Source: Clostridiales bacterium
GTDB taxonomy: Bacteria > Bacillota > Clostridia > Saccharofermentanales > Saccharofermentanaceae
Length of the DNA stretch: 64,000 nucleotides
Assembly (NCBI GenBank): GCA_017428545.1
Contig: JAFRQR010000028.1
Coordinates: 1-64,000 of the forward strand
Direction of reading: 5' to 3'
This document shows, one piece after another, positions 32,930 to 41,398 of the stretch. The first letter of the stretch is position 1. Each line of letters begins with the position of its first letter. The translations under genes and the position numbers were made by a program. Below the pieces are notes generated by a model. That model was not told the origin of the DNA, did no database searches, and saw nothing but the letters and a program-made list of their open reading frames with translations.

Positions 32930-34570
32930 ATGGATGGCAAATCAGATACGAAAAGATACGATACGGTCTTAGTAGAACAGGGCGACGAGGAAGGCATTAA
33001 GAAAGCCGCGGAAGCTCTCAAAAACGGTGAAGTTATCGGTATGCCGACCGAGACGGTCTACGGACTCGGAGCAGATGCGAAAAATCCGGACGCCGTAAAG
33101 AAGATTTATGTTGCCAAGGGCCGCCCATCCGATAACCCGCTTATCGTGCATGTCGCAAATAAGGACATGATCACCCCTCTCGTAAAAGAGATCACCCCGG
33201 TCGCGAAAGTCCTGATCGATATCTTTATGCCGGGCCCGATCACGGTCATTATGAAAAAATCCGATGAGATCCCGAGCATTGTCAGTGCAGGACTGGATAC
33301 CGTCGGTATCCGTTTCCCGATCCATCCGGTCGCCCAAAAACTCATTGAAACTTCCGGCGTCCCGGTAGCGGCACCTTCTGCTAACCTTTCCGGAAGCCCG
33401 TCCCCGACGAAAGCCTCCCATGTCGTAAAAGACATGTCCGGCAGAGTCCCGTATATCGTCGACGGCGGCGAATGCCAGGTGGGACTGGAGTCCACCGTAG
33501 TCGATGCAACAGGCGCCTGGCCGCAGATCCTTCGCCCCGGAAAGATCACGATCGACCAGATGGAAGAAGCCTTGAAAAACGCAGGGATCGAAAAGCCGCT
33601 CGTTACCCCGGAATACGAAGCAAAACCGGGCGAAGCGCCGCGTTCCCCGGGCATGAAATACCGCCACTATGCGCCGTCCTGTGATGTGCATATCGTCGGT
33701 GACGGAAGTAAGGACGACTTCGAGAATTACTTTAAGTACTACAAGCAGATCATTATGCAGGCGATCATGGACGAAAAGACCCCGATCGGCCTTTATGTCG
33801 GTGAAGAACTCGCCGAGCGATTGAAGATCCTTTTTGCTAATAAAGAAGAAGAAATCGAGTATTACATCTACGGCGATACCGAGAATGTCGAAGATGCCTC
33901 GCACGGCCTTTTCGACGGTCTTCGTACATTGGACGAAAAGGATGTAAAACTCATTGTCGCGCCTGCTTTCCCGGAAGAGGGCCTCGGCATCGCTTACATG
34001 AACCGTCTGAAGAAGGCTGCTTCACAGGCTGAAGAAGTCACGATCCGTGCCAATCACAGACGACTGATGTTCGTCTGCTCCGGCAACACCTGCCGAAGCC
34101 CGCTGGCCGAAGCGATCTTCCGCTCGATCTTCCGTTCGACCGGACCGCACTATCTCATTGACGATCCGTCCACCGAAGGAAAAGTCATCGTATCCTCCGC
34201 AGGTACTTTTGCCAAAGGCGATGAACCCTATACGGTCTATTCCGTCCGTGCGGCCAAATATGAATATGACGAAGATATCTCCAACGGATATTCCAAGCTT
34301 GCGATCAAAGAGCGGCTTATCAATCAGGACCTCATCCTCACCATGACCGGAGACGGCAGCAGATACTTAAGGACCCGTTTCCCGGATCTTTCCGACCGCA
34401 TCTTCTCCTTCCAGGAGATCCTTGACGATCTGGCGATCCCGAATGTGGACGGCGAAGTCCGTGATCCTTACGGATATGACTATCTCGTCTATATGGAAAC
34501 GGCCAAGCAGCTCGATAAGATCATCCGGGCACTTCTTCCGGAGATCCTGAAAATGTGGGGAATGACATAA
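32930..34570 (+). CDS. Sua5-type threonylcarbamoyl-AMP synthase fused to a YwlE-like arginine phosphatase
   Basis: 547 residues with two enzymes in one chain. Residues about 10-215 are TsaC/Sua5 (GMPTETVYGLGADA, KGRPSDNPLIVH, PSANLSGSPSPT), which makes threonylcarbamoyl-AMP for the t6A37 tRNA modification. The Sua5 extension follows after SPGMKYRHYAP, to about 365. From about 379 comes a low-molecular-weight phosphatase with the P-loop CSGNTCRSPLAEAIFRS and the acid loop VRDPYGYD. The Thr in CxGNTCRS marks the protein-arginine phosphatase subgroup (YwlE, which reverses McsB). The separate genes are often neighbours in Bacilli and Clostridia; here they are fused. ATG 32930 follows GGGGAAGGGGAG. 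Confidence 0.92.
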   Translation: MDGKSDTKRYDTVLVEQGDEEGIKKAAEALKNGEVIGMPTETVYGLGADAKNPDAVKKIYVAKGRPSDNPLIVHVANKDMITPLVKEITPVAKVLIDIFMPGPITVIMKKSDEIPSIVSAGLDTVGIRFPIHPVAQKLIETSGVPVAAPSANLSGSPSPTKASHVVKDMSGRVPYIVDGGECQVGLESTVVDATGAWPQILRPGKITIDQMEEALKNAGIEKPLVTPEYEAKPGEAPRSPGMKYRHYAPSCDVHIVGDGSKDDFENYFKYYKQIIMQAIMDEKTPIGLYVGEELAERLKILFANKEEEIEYYIYGDTENVEDASHGLFDGLRTLDEKDVKLIVAPAFPEEGLGIAYMNRLKKAASQAEEVTIRANHRRLMFVCSGNTCRSPLAEAIFRSIFRSTGPHYLIDDPSTEGKVIVSSAGTFAKGDEPYTVYSVRAAKYEYDEDISNGYSKLAIKERLINQDLILTMTGDGSRYLRTRFPDLSDRIFSFQEILDDLAIPNVDGEVRDPYGYDYLVYMETAKQLDKIIRALLPEILKMWGMT

Positions 34571-34571
34571 G

Positions 34572-35144
34572 ATGCTTTACATCATAAGGCACGGTAAGAC
34601 GGACTGGAACAAGCTCAAAAAGCTCCAGGGAAGATCCGACATCCCGCTAAACGAAGAAGGAAGAAAGATGGCCGAAGAGGCAAGGGAAGAGTATAAAGAC
34701 ATCCATTTCGATGTCTGCTACTGCTCGCCGATGATCCGTGCCAGAGAAACCGCCGAGATCCTCTTAAAAGGAAGAGATGTACCGATCATCTTTGACGAAA
34801 GACTTGTCGAAATGGGCTTTGGTATCTACGAAGGCATTCAGGAATCTTTCCAGATCCCGGACTGTCCGGTCAATGTATTCTTCTGGACACCTGAAAAGTA
34901 CACCACTCCCGTCGAAGGCGGCGAATCCCTGGACGAGCTCTTTGCAAGGACAGGTGCATTTTTGGAAGAATGTGTCTACCCCAAGCTCAAAGAAGGAAAA
35001 GACGTCCTCATCGTCGGCCATGGTGCCATGAACTCAAGCATCGTCTGCCAGGTCAAAAACCGCCCGGTCTCCGAATTCTGGGCCGAAGGCATCCCTAACT
35101 GTAAACTCCAGACATTGATCGATACTGCAAATCGTGCGAATTGA
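34572..35144 (+). CDS. Histidine phosphatase family protein (phosphoglycerate mutase-like)
   Basis: 190 residues. The catalytic RHGKTDWN motif, SPMIRARETAEIL and the second histidine in VGHGAMNSSIV identify the acid-phosphatase/phosphoglycerate-mutase superfamily (PhoE/CobC-like). The substrate cannot be told from sequence. The ATG stands one base after the stop of the Sua5 fusion, so the two are co-translated. Confidence 0.92.
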   Translation: MLYIIRHGKTDWNKLKKLQGRSDIPLNEEGRKMAEEAREEYKDIHFDVCYCSPMIRARETAEILLKGRDVPIIFDERLVEMGFGIYEGIQESFQIPDCPVNVFFWTPEKYTTPVEGGESLDELFARTGAFLEECVYPKLKEGKDVLIVGHGAMNSSIVCQVKNRPVSEFWAEGIPNCKLQTLIDTANRAN

Positions 35145-35151
35145 TAATAAA

Positions 35152-35196
35152 AATCGAACGAAATACGTTTACTTATCGTTCGATTTGTGTTATATT
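35152..35196 (+). promoter_or_regulatory. Promoter and operator of the Phd/PIN toxin-antitoxin operon
   Basis: A 10-bp perfect inverted repeat, AATCGAACGA (35152-35161) and TCGTTCGATT (35176-35185), spaced by 14 bp, encloses TTTACT (35168-35173). TATATT (35191-35196) follows at a 17-bp spacing. The palindrome thus covers the -35 element and spacer, the expected layout for autorepression by the antitoxin. Confidence 0.75.
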
Positions 35197-35221
35197 GTCC
35201 TTGAGAAAGGGGGCGGAACCC

Positions 35222-35437
35222 ATGTCGATCACCGCTACAGAACTTAAGGCCAATCTTGGTAAGTACCTGGATCTTGCCGCCAGAGAAGATATTTACATCA
35301 CGCAGTACGGGAAAATCGTCGCGAAGTTGACGAACCCGAATCAGGACAGGATCGAGATCGTCGAATCTCTCTTTGGTGCACTTCCGCAGGAAACGACTCT
35401 TGAGGAAGCAATGGAAGAGAGGTTCAATGAGGTATGA
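35222..35437 (+). CDS. Antitoxin, Phd/YefM family
   Basis: 71 residues: MSITATELKANLGKYLDLAA, REDIYITQYGKIVAKL, then an acidic C-terminal helix (TTLEEAMEERFNEV) that would cover the toxin. ATG 35222 follows GAAAGGGGGCGG; the longer in-frame reading would run through the operator. It overlaps the PIN gene by four bases. Confidence 0.88.
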   Translation: MSITATELKANLGKYLDLAAREDIYITQYGKIVAKLTNPNQDRIEIVESLFGALPQETTLEEAMEERFNEV

Positions 35438-35856
35438 AGGTCCTTCTGGATACCAATGTGATCCTCGACATGCTTCAGGGCAGAGAGCCCTGGTGTAAAG
35501 ACGTTGAGAAGATATTCTATGCCATAGCAAAGCGTTCTGTTTCCGGCTATGTTACGTCGAAGCAGATCGCCGACATTCACTATCTGTCGAAAAGACAGTT
35601 TTCAGGGATGAAAAACGCAGACAAACGAGCCCGCGGGATCATCCTGAAACTGACCTCTGTTCTATCGATTCTGGATACGTTGAGTGCTGATTGTATGGAT
35701 GCCATCGTTATTGAAAACAATGACTACGAAGATGCCATTCTAATCATGTGTGCGATAAGAGCAAAGGTAGACTGTATCATCACGAGAAACAAAAAGCATT
35801 TTGGGAAGATTCCGATTCCCGTGTTGTTACCTTCCGAATTCGTGAAAACCATATAA
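35434..35856 (+). CDS. PIN-domain toxin (VapC-like ribonuclease)
   Basis: 140 residues. The acidic metal-binding residues of the PIN fold are visible: D in LLDTNVILDML, D/E in NNDYEDAI, and D in KVDCIITRN. PIN toxins cut RNA (often tRNA or rRNA) with Mg2+. The antitoxin gene directly upstream, with a four-base overlap, is of the Phd/YefM type, a known partner of PIN toxins in Firmicutes. Confidence 0.9.
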   Translation: MKVLLDTNVILDMLQGREPWCKDVEKIFYAIAKRSVSGYVTSKQIADIHYLSKRQFSGMKNADKRARGIILKLTSVLSILDTLSADCMDAIVIENNDYEDAILIMCAIRAKVDCIITRNKKHFGKIPIPVLLPSEFVKTI

Positions 35857-35875
35857 ACCCAATTCTCAAGTTTAT

Positions 35876-35903
35876 TTGCATAACCAATCAAGTGTGCTAC
35901 AAT
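35876..35903 (+). promoter_or_regulatory. Promoter of the capsule locus
   Basis: TTGCAT (35876-35881), a 16-bp spacer and TACAAT (35898-35903), about 40 bp before the wzz-like start. It is the only clear promoter before the run of closely packed genes to LoaP. Confidence 0.65.
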
Positions 35904-35941
35904 AACAATCGGTTTACTGTTCATATATATAGGGGTGTAAT

Positions 35942-36793
35942 ATGGCATCTGATAATGTGATGAAAAAACAAGAAGAGGAGATCGATCTTCTGAAGCTGGC
36001 GAAAGTCCTGTGGAAAAAGATCTGGGTCATCCTGATTTGTGCCGTGGTTTTGGGTATTGCGGGTTATTACTGGACCTACAGAAAAATGTACACATCGTAC
36101 AGATCCTCGGCGCTTCTTTATGTTAACAACAATTCCGTTTCCTTAGGTTCTGCAAAACTCAGTATCAGCAGCGGAGATATTAAAGCCGTCAATAACTTAA
36201 TGGAAACCTATTCCGTCATCTTAAACTCGAGAAATACACTTACCGAGATCATCGATGAGACGGGCATTCCTTTTACTTACGAAGAACTAAAAGAAATGAT
36301 CAAGACCGAGACGGTCGGCGATACGGCGATCTTTAAGATCACGGTCACGACGGCGGATGCGGAACTTTCGGCCCATCTTGCGAACTCGATCCTAGAAGTC
36401 CTTCCCGGAAAGATCAGTACCATCATCGAGGGAGCTTCCGCGCAGATCGTTGATTATGCCGTTACCGGTGAGCCGGTCGTAAACGGTAACCCCATCAAGA
36501 CCGCCGCGATCGGTGCTCTGATCGGCATCGTTCTTTCCTGCGGTGTCATCATCTTCTTAAGCCTGATCGATACCAAGATCCGAAACGAGGATTTCCTCCT
36601 GGAGAACTTCAAGGATATTCCGGTACTGACCAGTATCCCGAACCTCAACGAAAACGAGAAGGGCGGCTACTATGGCTATCGAAAGCAGCCGGCTAAGGGA
36701 TCGGAGAAACTTCATGTGAACAGCACTTCCAGAGAGCAGGCAAAGCCGAAGGAAGAAAGCGCTCCGATGAGACCGGGAAACGAGGGTAAGTGA
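35942..36793 (+). CDS. Wzz/CapA-type chain-length and kinase-activating membrane protein
   Basis: 283 residues. IDLLKLAKVLWKKIWVILICA opens the first membrane helix, a long outer loop follows, and a second helix (AAIGALIGIVLSCGVIIFLS) is preceded by a proline-containing segment (GEPVVNGNPIKT). This is the YveK/CapA layout. The protein sets polysaccharide chain length and activates the separate kinase encoded next (1 bp gap) through its cytoplasmic tail. The tail is long and basic, ending in PMRPGNEGK. ATG 35942 follows AGGGGTGTAAT. Confidence 0.9.
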   Translation: MASDNVMKKQEEEIDLLKLAKVLWKKIWVILICAVVLGIAGYYWTYRKMYTSYRSSALLYVNNNSVSLGSAKLSISSGDIKAVNNLMETYSVILNSRNTLTEIIDETGIPFTYEELKEMIKTETVGDTAIFKITVTTADAELSAHLANSILEVLPGKISTIIEGASAQIVDYAVTGEPVVNGNPIKTAAIGALIGIVLSCGVIIFLSLIDTKIRNEDFLLENFKDIPVLTSIPNLNENEKGGYYGYRKQPAKGSEKLHVNSTSREQAKPKEESAPMRPGNEGK

Positions 36794-36794
36794 T

Positions 36795-37511
36795 ATGGCG
36801 AAAACAAATACGACAAACGATAACGATCTGAGTTTTATTGGTGCGAACCTCGGTTTTGAGGGAAAAGAAGCATTTAATCTTCTTCGTACTAATATCCTCT
36901 TTGCAGTAAAAAGAAAAGACAGATCCGCAAGAGTCATCGGCGTGACCTCTTCCGTCCACGGCGAAGGAAAGAGCCTGACATCCGTAAACCTTGCGTATTC
37001 CATTGCCGAGTCCGGCAGAAAAGTACTTCTCATCGAGTGTGACATGCGTCTTCCTACCTTGAGAAAGAAGCTCGGCCAGAAGAAGGCGGCCGGTCTTTCG
37101 AACCTCCTTGCAGGTGTAGAAGAAGATGGCGATGTCCTTCGTCAGAACGTAAATGTCAACGGCCTGGATGTCATCTTTGCCGGTAAGACTCCGCCGAACC
37201 CGTCAGAACTTCTGGCTTCCCATACGTTCAGTAGGCTTATTGAAAAGGTAGAAAACTACTATAGTTTCATTATCCTGGACCTTCCGCCGGTATGCGAGGT
37301 CTCGGATGCATTGGTCGTAAGTAAGCTTACCGACGGTATGCTGATGGTCGTCCGTCAGGACTACTCTACCAGCACCGACCTTGAGTACGCGATGCGCCAG
37401 CTCGACTACGTCGATGCCAAGGTACTTGGCTTTGTATATAACAGTGCAGACAGCAAGACGAGACGTTATAAGCATAAGTACGGATATGGGAAGGGCTACA
37501 GCCGGTCATGA
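36795..37511 (+). CDS. Capsule tyrosine autokinase (BY-kinase, CpsD/CapB)
   Basis: 238 residues. Walker A in SSVHGEGKSLTSVNLA, Walker A' in LLIECDMRLPTLRKK and Walker B in FIILDLPPV are the bacterial tyrosine-kinase signature. The C-terminal tyrosine cluster (YKHKYGYGKGYSRS) is the autophosphorylation site. It works with the Wzz-like protein upstream and is reset by the phosphatase downstream, whose gene overlaps it by four bases. Confidence 0.94.
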   Translation: MAKTNTTNDNDLSFIGANLGFEGKEAFNLLRTNILFAVKRKDRSARVIGVTSSVHGEGKSLTSVNLAYSIAESGRKVLLIECDMRLPTLRKKLGQKKAAGLSNLLAGVEEDGDVLRQNVNVNGLDVIFAGKTPPNPSELLASHTFSRLIEKVENYYSFIILDLPPVCEVSDALVVSKLTDGMLMVVRQDYSTSTDLEYAMRQLDYVDAKVLGFVYNSADSKTRRYKHKYGYGKGYSRS

Positions 37512-38221
37512 TCGATATCCACTGCCACGTTTTACCGGGAATAGATGACGGGAGTAGGAACGTGGAAATGTCCCTTAAGATGCTCCGGGAGTCAGGAAGG
37601 CAAGGCGTCACCTGGATGTGTTTCACGCCTCACTTCTATGCGGATATGACCGATCCCGACCGTTTCCTGAAGAAAAGAGACGAAGCCGCCATATTACTTC
37701 AGCAGCATATGGAGCAGGCGGGAGAACCGTTCCCGAGATTCGTTCTCGGATCCGAAGTCCACTACTACCGTGGCATCGGAAAAAGCGAAGATATACGAAA
37801 ACTTTGTATCGGAAGAAGTAATTTCTTTCTTCTGGAGCCGCCGTTTCGGACCTGGTCTTCGACCTTTTTAGAAGACGTCAGGACTTTAAGGGATGAGCTG
37901 GATCTGAAGGTGATCATCGCCCACATCGAGAGATACTTCGACCAGGACAAGCACCTGGTACAGGCACTTCTTGATGAACCGGGGATCTATATACAGACAA
38001 ACGGGGAGAGCCTTCTGGACCGAAAGACGAAAAAGAAAGTGCTGAACCTTATAAAGGATGGGAAGATCCAGTTCTTAGGATCCGACTGTCATAACATGGA
38101 ATACAGAACACCGAATCTGGAAGAAGCCGGATGGGTGATCGAAGATAAACTGGGACCGATCGTTCTGGAACGGATCGAGAATAACAGCGAAGCCCTCATT
38201 AAGGAAGCGGCGCAGCTGTAA
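37508..38221 (+). CDS. PHP-type protein-tyrosine phosphatase (CpsB/CapC)
   Basis: 237 residues with the PHP metal ligands: IDIHCHVLPGIDDG at the start, FTPHFY, GSEVHYY, IAHIERY and GSDCHN. It removes phosphate from the tyrosine cluster of the kinase and so tunes capsule synthesis. ATG 37508 overlaps the kinase stop. Confidence 0.94.
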   Translation: MIDIHCHVLPGIDDGSRNVEMSLKMLRESGRQGVTWMCFTPHFYADMTDPDRFLKKRDEAAILLQQHMEQAGEPFPRFVLGSEVHYYRGIGKSEDIRKLCIGRSNFFLLEPPFRTWSSTFLEDVRTLRDELDLKVIIAHIERYFDQDKHLVQALLDEPGIYIQTNGESLLDRKTKKKVLNLIKDGKIQFLGSDCHNMEYRTPNLEEAGWVIEDKLGPIVLERIENNSEALIKEAAQL

Positions 38222-38238
38222 GAAAAAGGAAGGAGGGG

Positions 38239-39084
38239 ATGACCCTTATGAAAAACAGAATCGTATGGATCGTGCTCTCCGTGATCATGTTCATGGCAAG
38301 TGTCGCCCTTATCCTTTACTATCTCTGGGGTAACGGCTATCTCTGGAAAGCCAAGAAAGCGCCTGCCGCACAGACCTATGCGGAGTTCACTTATCCTTCG
38401 ATCGACGAATCCCAGATGGCAAGTCTTACCGATTTTACCACGGCAGATCCGTCTGCTCCGTCTGATCCGGACGCAACACCGGAGCCGGTAAAACCGATCG
38501 ATATCGAGTGCCCGGTGGACTTTGATGAACTGCAGAGTACGAATGCGGAGATCATCGGCTGGATCTATATGAGCAGCCCGGAGATCAGCCTTCCGATCTT
38601 ACGATCCCATACGGATGATACCTGGTATCTTTATCGAGATGCGGTCGGACAGTATAAAAGAGGCGGATCGCTCTTTGTCGAGCATGAGTATAACTCTCAC
38701 GATTTTTCGGATCCCGTAACCGTTATCTATGGCCACAGAATGAACTCGGGAGCGATGTTTGGGACACTTCAGGCGACGCTTTCGGAGGACGATTATTTCA
38801 ATTGTGACAGATTTATTGTGATATTTACACCTGGCGTAACGAAAATTTATCAAATTTTCGCTACATTACCTAGTGACAGCGACCATATCCTGTACTATAA
38901 TGATTTCAATGCGGAAGGTGTGTTCGATGAGTATTTTGATGCCCTTTTTAGAGAAACGGGCGTTGATGTACAGTTGATACCGGAAGCAAAACCGAAGCAA
39001 GGAGATCACGTGATCGTGCTTTCTTCCTGTCTTTGGGGAGACCGGAGCAAGAGGTATCTGGTCTTTGCAAAACAAGTGTATTAA
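38239..39084 (+). CDS. srtB: Class B sortase
   Basis: 281 residues: an N-terminal membrane anchor (IVWIVLSVIMFMASVALILYY), a Pro/Thr/Asp linker, then the sortase barrel. Catalytic residues visible are His in TVIYGHRMNSG, Cys in VIVLSSCLW and Arg in DRSKRYLVFAKQ. NAEIIGWIYM and GGSLFVEHEYN are class B features. The next gene encodes a protein with an SPQTG sorting signal, the type used by clostridial class B sortases such as that of C. difficile. AAGGAAGGAGGGG permits starts at 38239 or 38248. Confidence 0.93.
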   Translation: MTLMKNRIVWIVLSVIMFMASVALILYYLWGNGYLWKAKKAPAAQTYAEFTYPSIDESQMASLTDFTTADPSAPSDPDATPEPVKPIDIECPVDFDELQSTNAEIIGWIYMSSPEISLPILRSHTDDTWYLYRDAVGQYKRGGSLFVEHEYNSHDFSDPVTVIYGHRMNSGAMFGTLQATLSEDDYFNCDRFIVIFTPGVTKIYQIFATLPSDSDHILYYNDFNAEGVFDEYFDALFRETGVDVQLIPEAKPKQGDHVIVLSSCLWGDRSKRYLVFAKQVY

Positions 39085-39122
39085 TGAGTTTGTAACTAAC
39101 TAAACCAAACGGGGGTCTACAA

Positions 39123-39836
39123 ATGAAAGCTTTAAAAGTAATTGCAACAACAGTGATGACAGTTGCCATCCTTGGCGCACAGGTTCTCGCAGCGGCTCCG
39201 AGCCCGGCAGCCGGTGACGGACCGAAGGTAAAGAGCGCTAAGCTGGCAGACGGAACAGACATTACGGCGAATATCGTTGTAACCAGACTGGGAACAACTT
39301 CTCCGTATGCTGAAGTCAATGCTTATCTCAAGAGTGCAAAGGATGACATCGATGCTGCATCCAATAAGCCGGCAAACCTGAAGGGTGAAGACGGAAAGAC
39401 TCTGGAAGCTAAACTTCAGGAAGTTCTCGATAAGGAAGCGAAAGGCACAAAGGCAGCTGATCTGACATTCGCAGAGATCTTCGATGTCAGCTACGTTGTA
39501 AACGGTAAGGTAACACCTCTTCCGAGCACAGCAACGATCGAATTCGAGTACACAGCTCCGGACGGATCCGTTCTGATCTTTATCCACCAGGCTAAAGCAG
39601 GCGCATGGAAGTTCGAGGCTACAACAGCTACTGCAACAGTAAGCTCCCTCAGCCCGTTCGCTTTCGTTACCGCTAAGAAAGCAGCCGCTGCTGACAGCAA
39701 GTCCGGTGACGACGGCAAGACTTCTCCGCAAACCGGTGAGTACGTTACAAAGTCTGTTCTCGCAGGCGCAGCCGTTCTCGCAGTTCTCGGTATGGTATGT
39801 GTAGTCCGTGCAAAGAAGAGCAGCAAAGCAAACTAA
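39123..39836 (+). CDS. Sortase-anchored surface protein (SPQTG signal)
   Basis: 237 residues: signal peptide (VIATTVMTVAILGAQVLAAA), an outer domain of about 160 residues with a lysine-rich helical centre and beta-rich end (ATIEFEYTAPDGSVLIFIHQ), then a linker, TSPQTGE, a hydrophobic helix (SVLAGAAVLAVLGMVCVVRA) and a basic tail KKSSKAN. This is a complete cell-wall sorting signal with Ser in place of the Leu of LPxTG. Codon use (GCA, GTA, CTC/AAG) is that of a well-expressed gene, so it may be an abundant surface protein. The outer domain is unknown to me. Confidence 0.88.
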   Translation: MKALKVIATTVMTVAILGAQVLAAAPSPAAGDGPKVKSAKLADGTDITANIVVTRLGTTSPYAEVNAYLKSAKDDIDAASNKPANLKGEDGKTLEAKLQEVLDKEAKGTKAADLTFAEIFDVSYVVNGKVTPLPSTATIEFEYTAPDGSVLIFIHQAKAGAWKFEATTATATVSSLSPFAFVTAKKAAAADSKSGDDGKTSPQTGEYVTKSVLAGAAVLAVLGMVCVVRAKKSSKAN

Positions 39837-40845
39837 GGATACAGTAATCAAGATAGTAGGAATAGCAGTGGCAACACTGCTATTCTTTTCTATTTTGTTA
39901 GTTGTGACTGACAGGATCAGGAAGCAGAAAGAAGATGAAGCTGCTTCTGCTCCGTCGTCCTCGTGGGAGAATCCCTACGAAGATGAGGAGATCGATCCTG
40001 TCGTTTATTTTGGAGGAAAACCCTACGTTCATAAGAAGAATCTGGAGACGGTCCTCTTTATGGGCATCGATGCCGAAGGTGAGGTAAAAGCCGAAGAAGG
40101 ATACCGAAACCACCAGCAGGTCGATGTTCTGATGCTCTGTGTCATTGACCACAGTGCAAAGACCTATCAGGTGATCAATATCAACCGAGATACCTTCACG
40201 AGGATCCCGTCGATCGACACTACAGGTGACCGCCTTGGCAACATCGAAGCCCAGATTGCCCTGTCCCACACCTACGGCTCCGGCCTTGAGGACAGCTGCG
40301 GATACACATCTGAAGCCGTCAGCATGCTCCTCATGAACGAAAAGGTTGATCACTATATTTCCCTGAATATGAGCTCCATTGCCATCCTCAATAAGAGCGT
40401 CGGTGGCGTTGAAGTGACCGTTCCTGTGGATATGACGGCCGTAGATCCGCTATTTGTCGAAGGTGCGACCATTCTCCTTACCGCTGAACAGGCAGAAGAA
40501 TTCATCCGCGGGCGCATGGCCCTGGAAGATGACACCAACTCCAGCCGTATGCTGAGACAGGAAGCATATCTCCATGAGTGGAGACTAAAAGCCAAGCAAA
40601 AGATGAACGCGGATGCAACATTCGCTCTGGATCTGATCGCTGACCTCAGCTATTACATGGTCGCCGATCAGAATCTGAATGGTCTTTCCACACTCTCCGG
40701 ATACCTGGCAGATTATGAATATTTGGGTAAGGTCTCCATCGAAGGAGAGAACAAAATGGGCGAAGTTTACCGTGAATTCTACCCCGATCAGGACAAACTC
40801 AAAAAACTCGTGATGAACATCTTCTACGAAGAGAAACCCCAGTAA
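39808..40845 (+). CDS. LytR-CpsA-Psr (LCP) family ligase
   Basis: 345 residues if started at GTG 39808, inside the end of the preceding gene. A GTG at 39868 with AGGA upstream is an alternative but shortens the membrane helix (VGIAVATLLFFSILLVVT). The LCP domain has TVLFMGIDAEGE, QVDVLMLCVIDHSAKT, INRDTFTRIP, and later SVGGVEVTVPVDM and EFIRGRMALEDDTNSSRMLRQ. LCP enzymes transfer lipid-linked capsule or teichoic acid to peptidoglycan outside the cell. Its place next to the sortase suggests that capsule and protein are anchored together. Confidence 0.9.
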   Translation: MQRRAAKQTKDTVIKIVGIAVATLLFFSILLVVTDRIRKQKEDEAASAPSSSWENPYEDEEIDPVVYFGGKPYVHKKNLETVLFMGIDAEGEVKAEEGYRNHQQVDVLMLCVIDHSAKTYQVININRDTFTRIPSIDTTGDRLGNIEAQIALSHTYGSGLEDSCGYTSEAVSMLLMNEKVDHYISLNMSSIAILNKSVGGVEVTVPVDMTAVDPLFVEGATILLTAEQAEEFIRGRMALEDDTNSSRMLRQEAYLHEWRLKAKQKMNADATFALDLIADLSYYMVADQNLNGLSTLSGYLADYEYLGKVSIEGENKMGEVYREFYPDQDKLKKLVMNIFYEEKPQ

Positions 40846-40897
40846 TACAGGCAATGTAACACTGTTACACGAAAGAAAATGAAGGAAATCAAGTGAA

Positions 40898-41398
40898 ATG
40901 TGGTACGTAGTCTGGACATCAACGGGATCAGAAAGAAGAGCGATGGAAGCGATCAAGGATGATCCGCTTGCTAAGCGCTGTTTCATCCCGAGGCGTGCTG
41001 TCCAGATCCGGAAAAACGGACAGTGGATCCGTCAGGAAAAACCACTTTTCCCCGGATACTTCTTCGTGGATACGGACAATGCGGAAGAACTCGCTGATCA
41101 GGTAAGAAAGATCGAAGGATTTAATAAACTTCTCACAGTCGAAAAAGAATTCTGCCCTCTTTATGGAAGAGATGCGGATATGATCGAGGATCTTTATGGC
41201 AAAGATGGTCTCTTTGACCTGTCCGAAGGCATTATCGAAGGGGATAGGATCATCGTCACATCCGGTCCTTTGGTCGGAAACGAGGGCTCCATCCGAAAGA
41301 TCGACCGCCATAAGCGCCTTGCATACCTTCAGTTTGACATGTTCGGCCAGGAAGTAAAAGCCGCTGTCGGTCTTGAAATCATTGAAAAACATTCGTGA
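40898..41398 (+). CDS. loaP: LoaP-type processive antiterminator (NusG paralogue)
   Basis: 166 residues. NGN domain: MWYVVWTSTGSERRAMEAI, RCFIPRRAVQIRKNGQW, KPLFPGYFFVDTDN. KOW domain: EGIIEGDRIIVTSGPLVGNE, GSIRKIDRHKRLAYLQF, and VGLEIIEK at the end. The RKIDRHKRLA stretch is characteristic of LoaP rather than of housekeeping NusG. LoaP proteins load onto RNA polymerase at a leader RNA hairpin and carry it through terminators in long polysaccharide or polyketide operons. The gene stands just before the leader at 41399-41666 and the AT-rich biosynthesis genes, as expected for such a target. Confidence 0.92.
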   Translation: MWYVVWTSTGSERRAMEAIKDDPLAKRCFIPRRAVQIRKNGQWIRQEKPLFPGYFFVDTDNAEELADQVRKIEGFNKLLTVEKEFCPLYGRDADMIEDLYGKDGLFDLSEGIIEGDRIIVTSGPLVGNEGSIRKIDRHKRLAYLQFDMFGQEVKAAVGLEIIEKHS

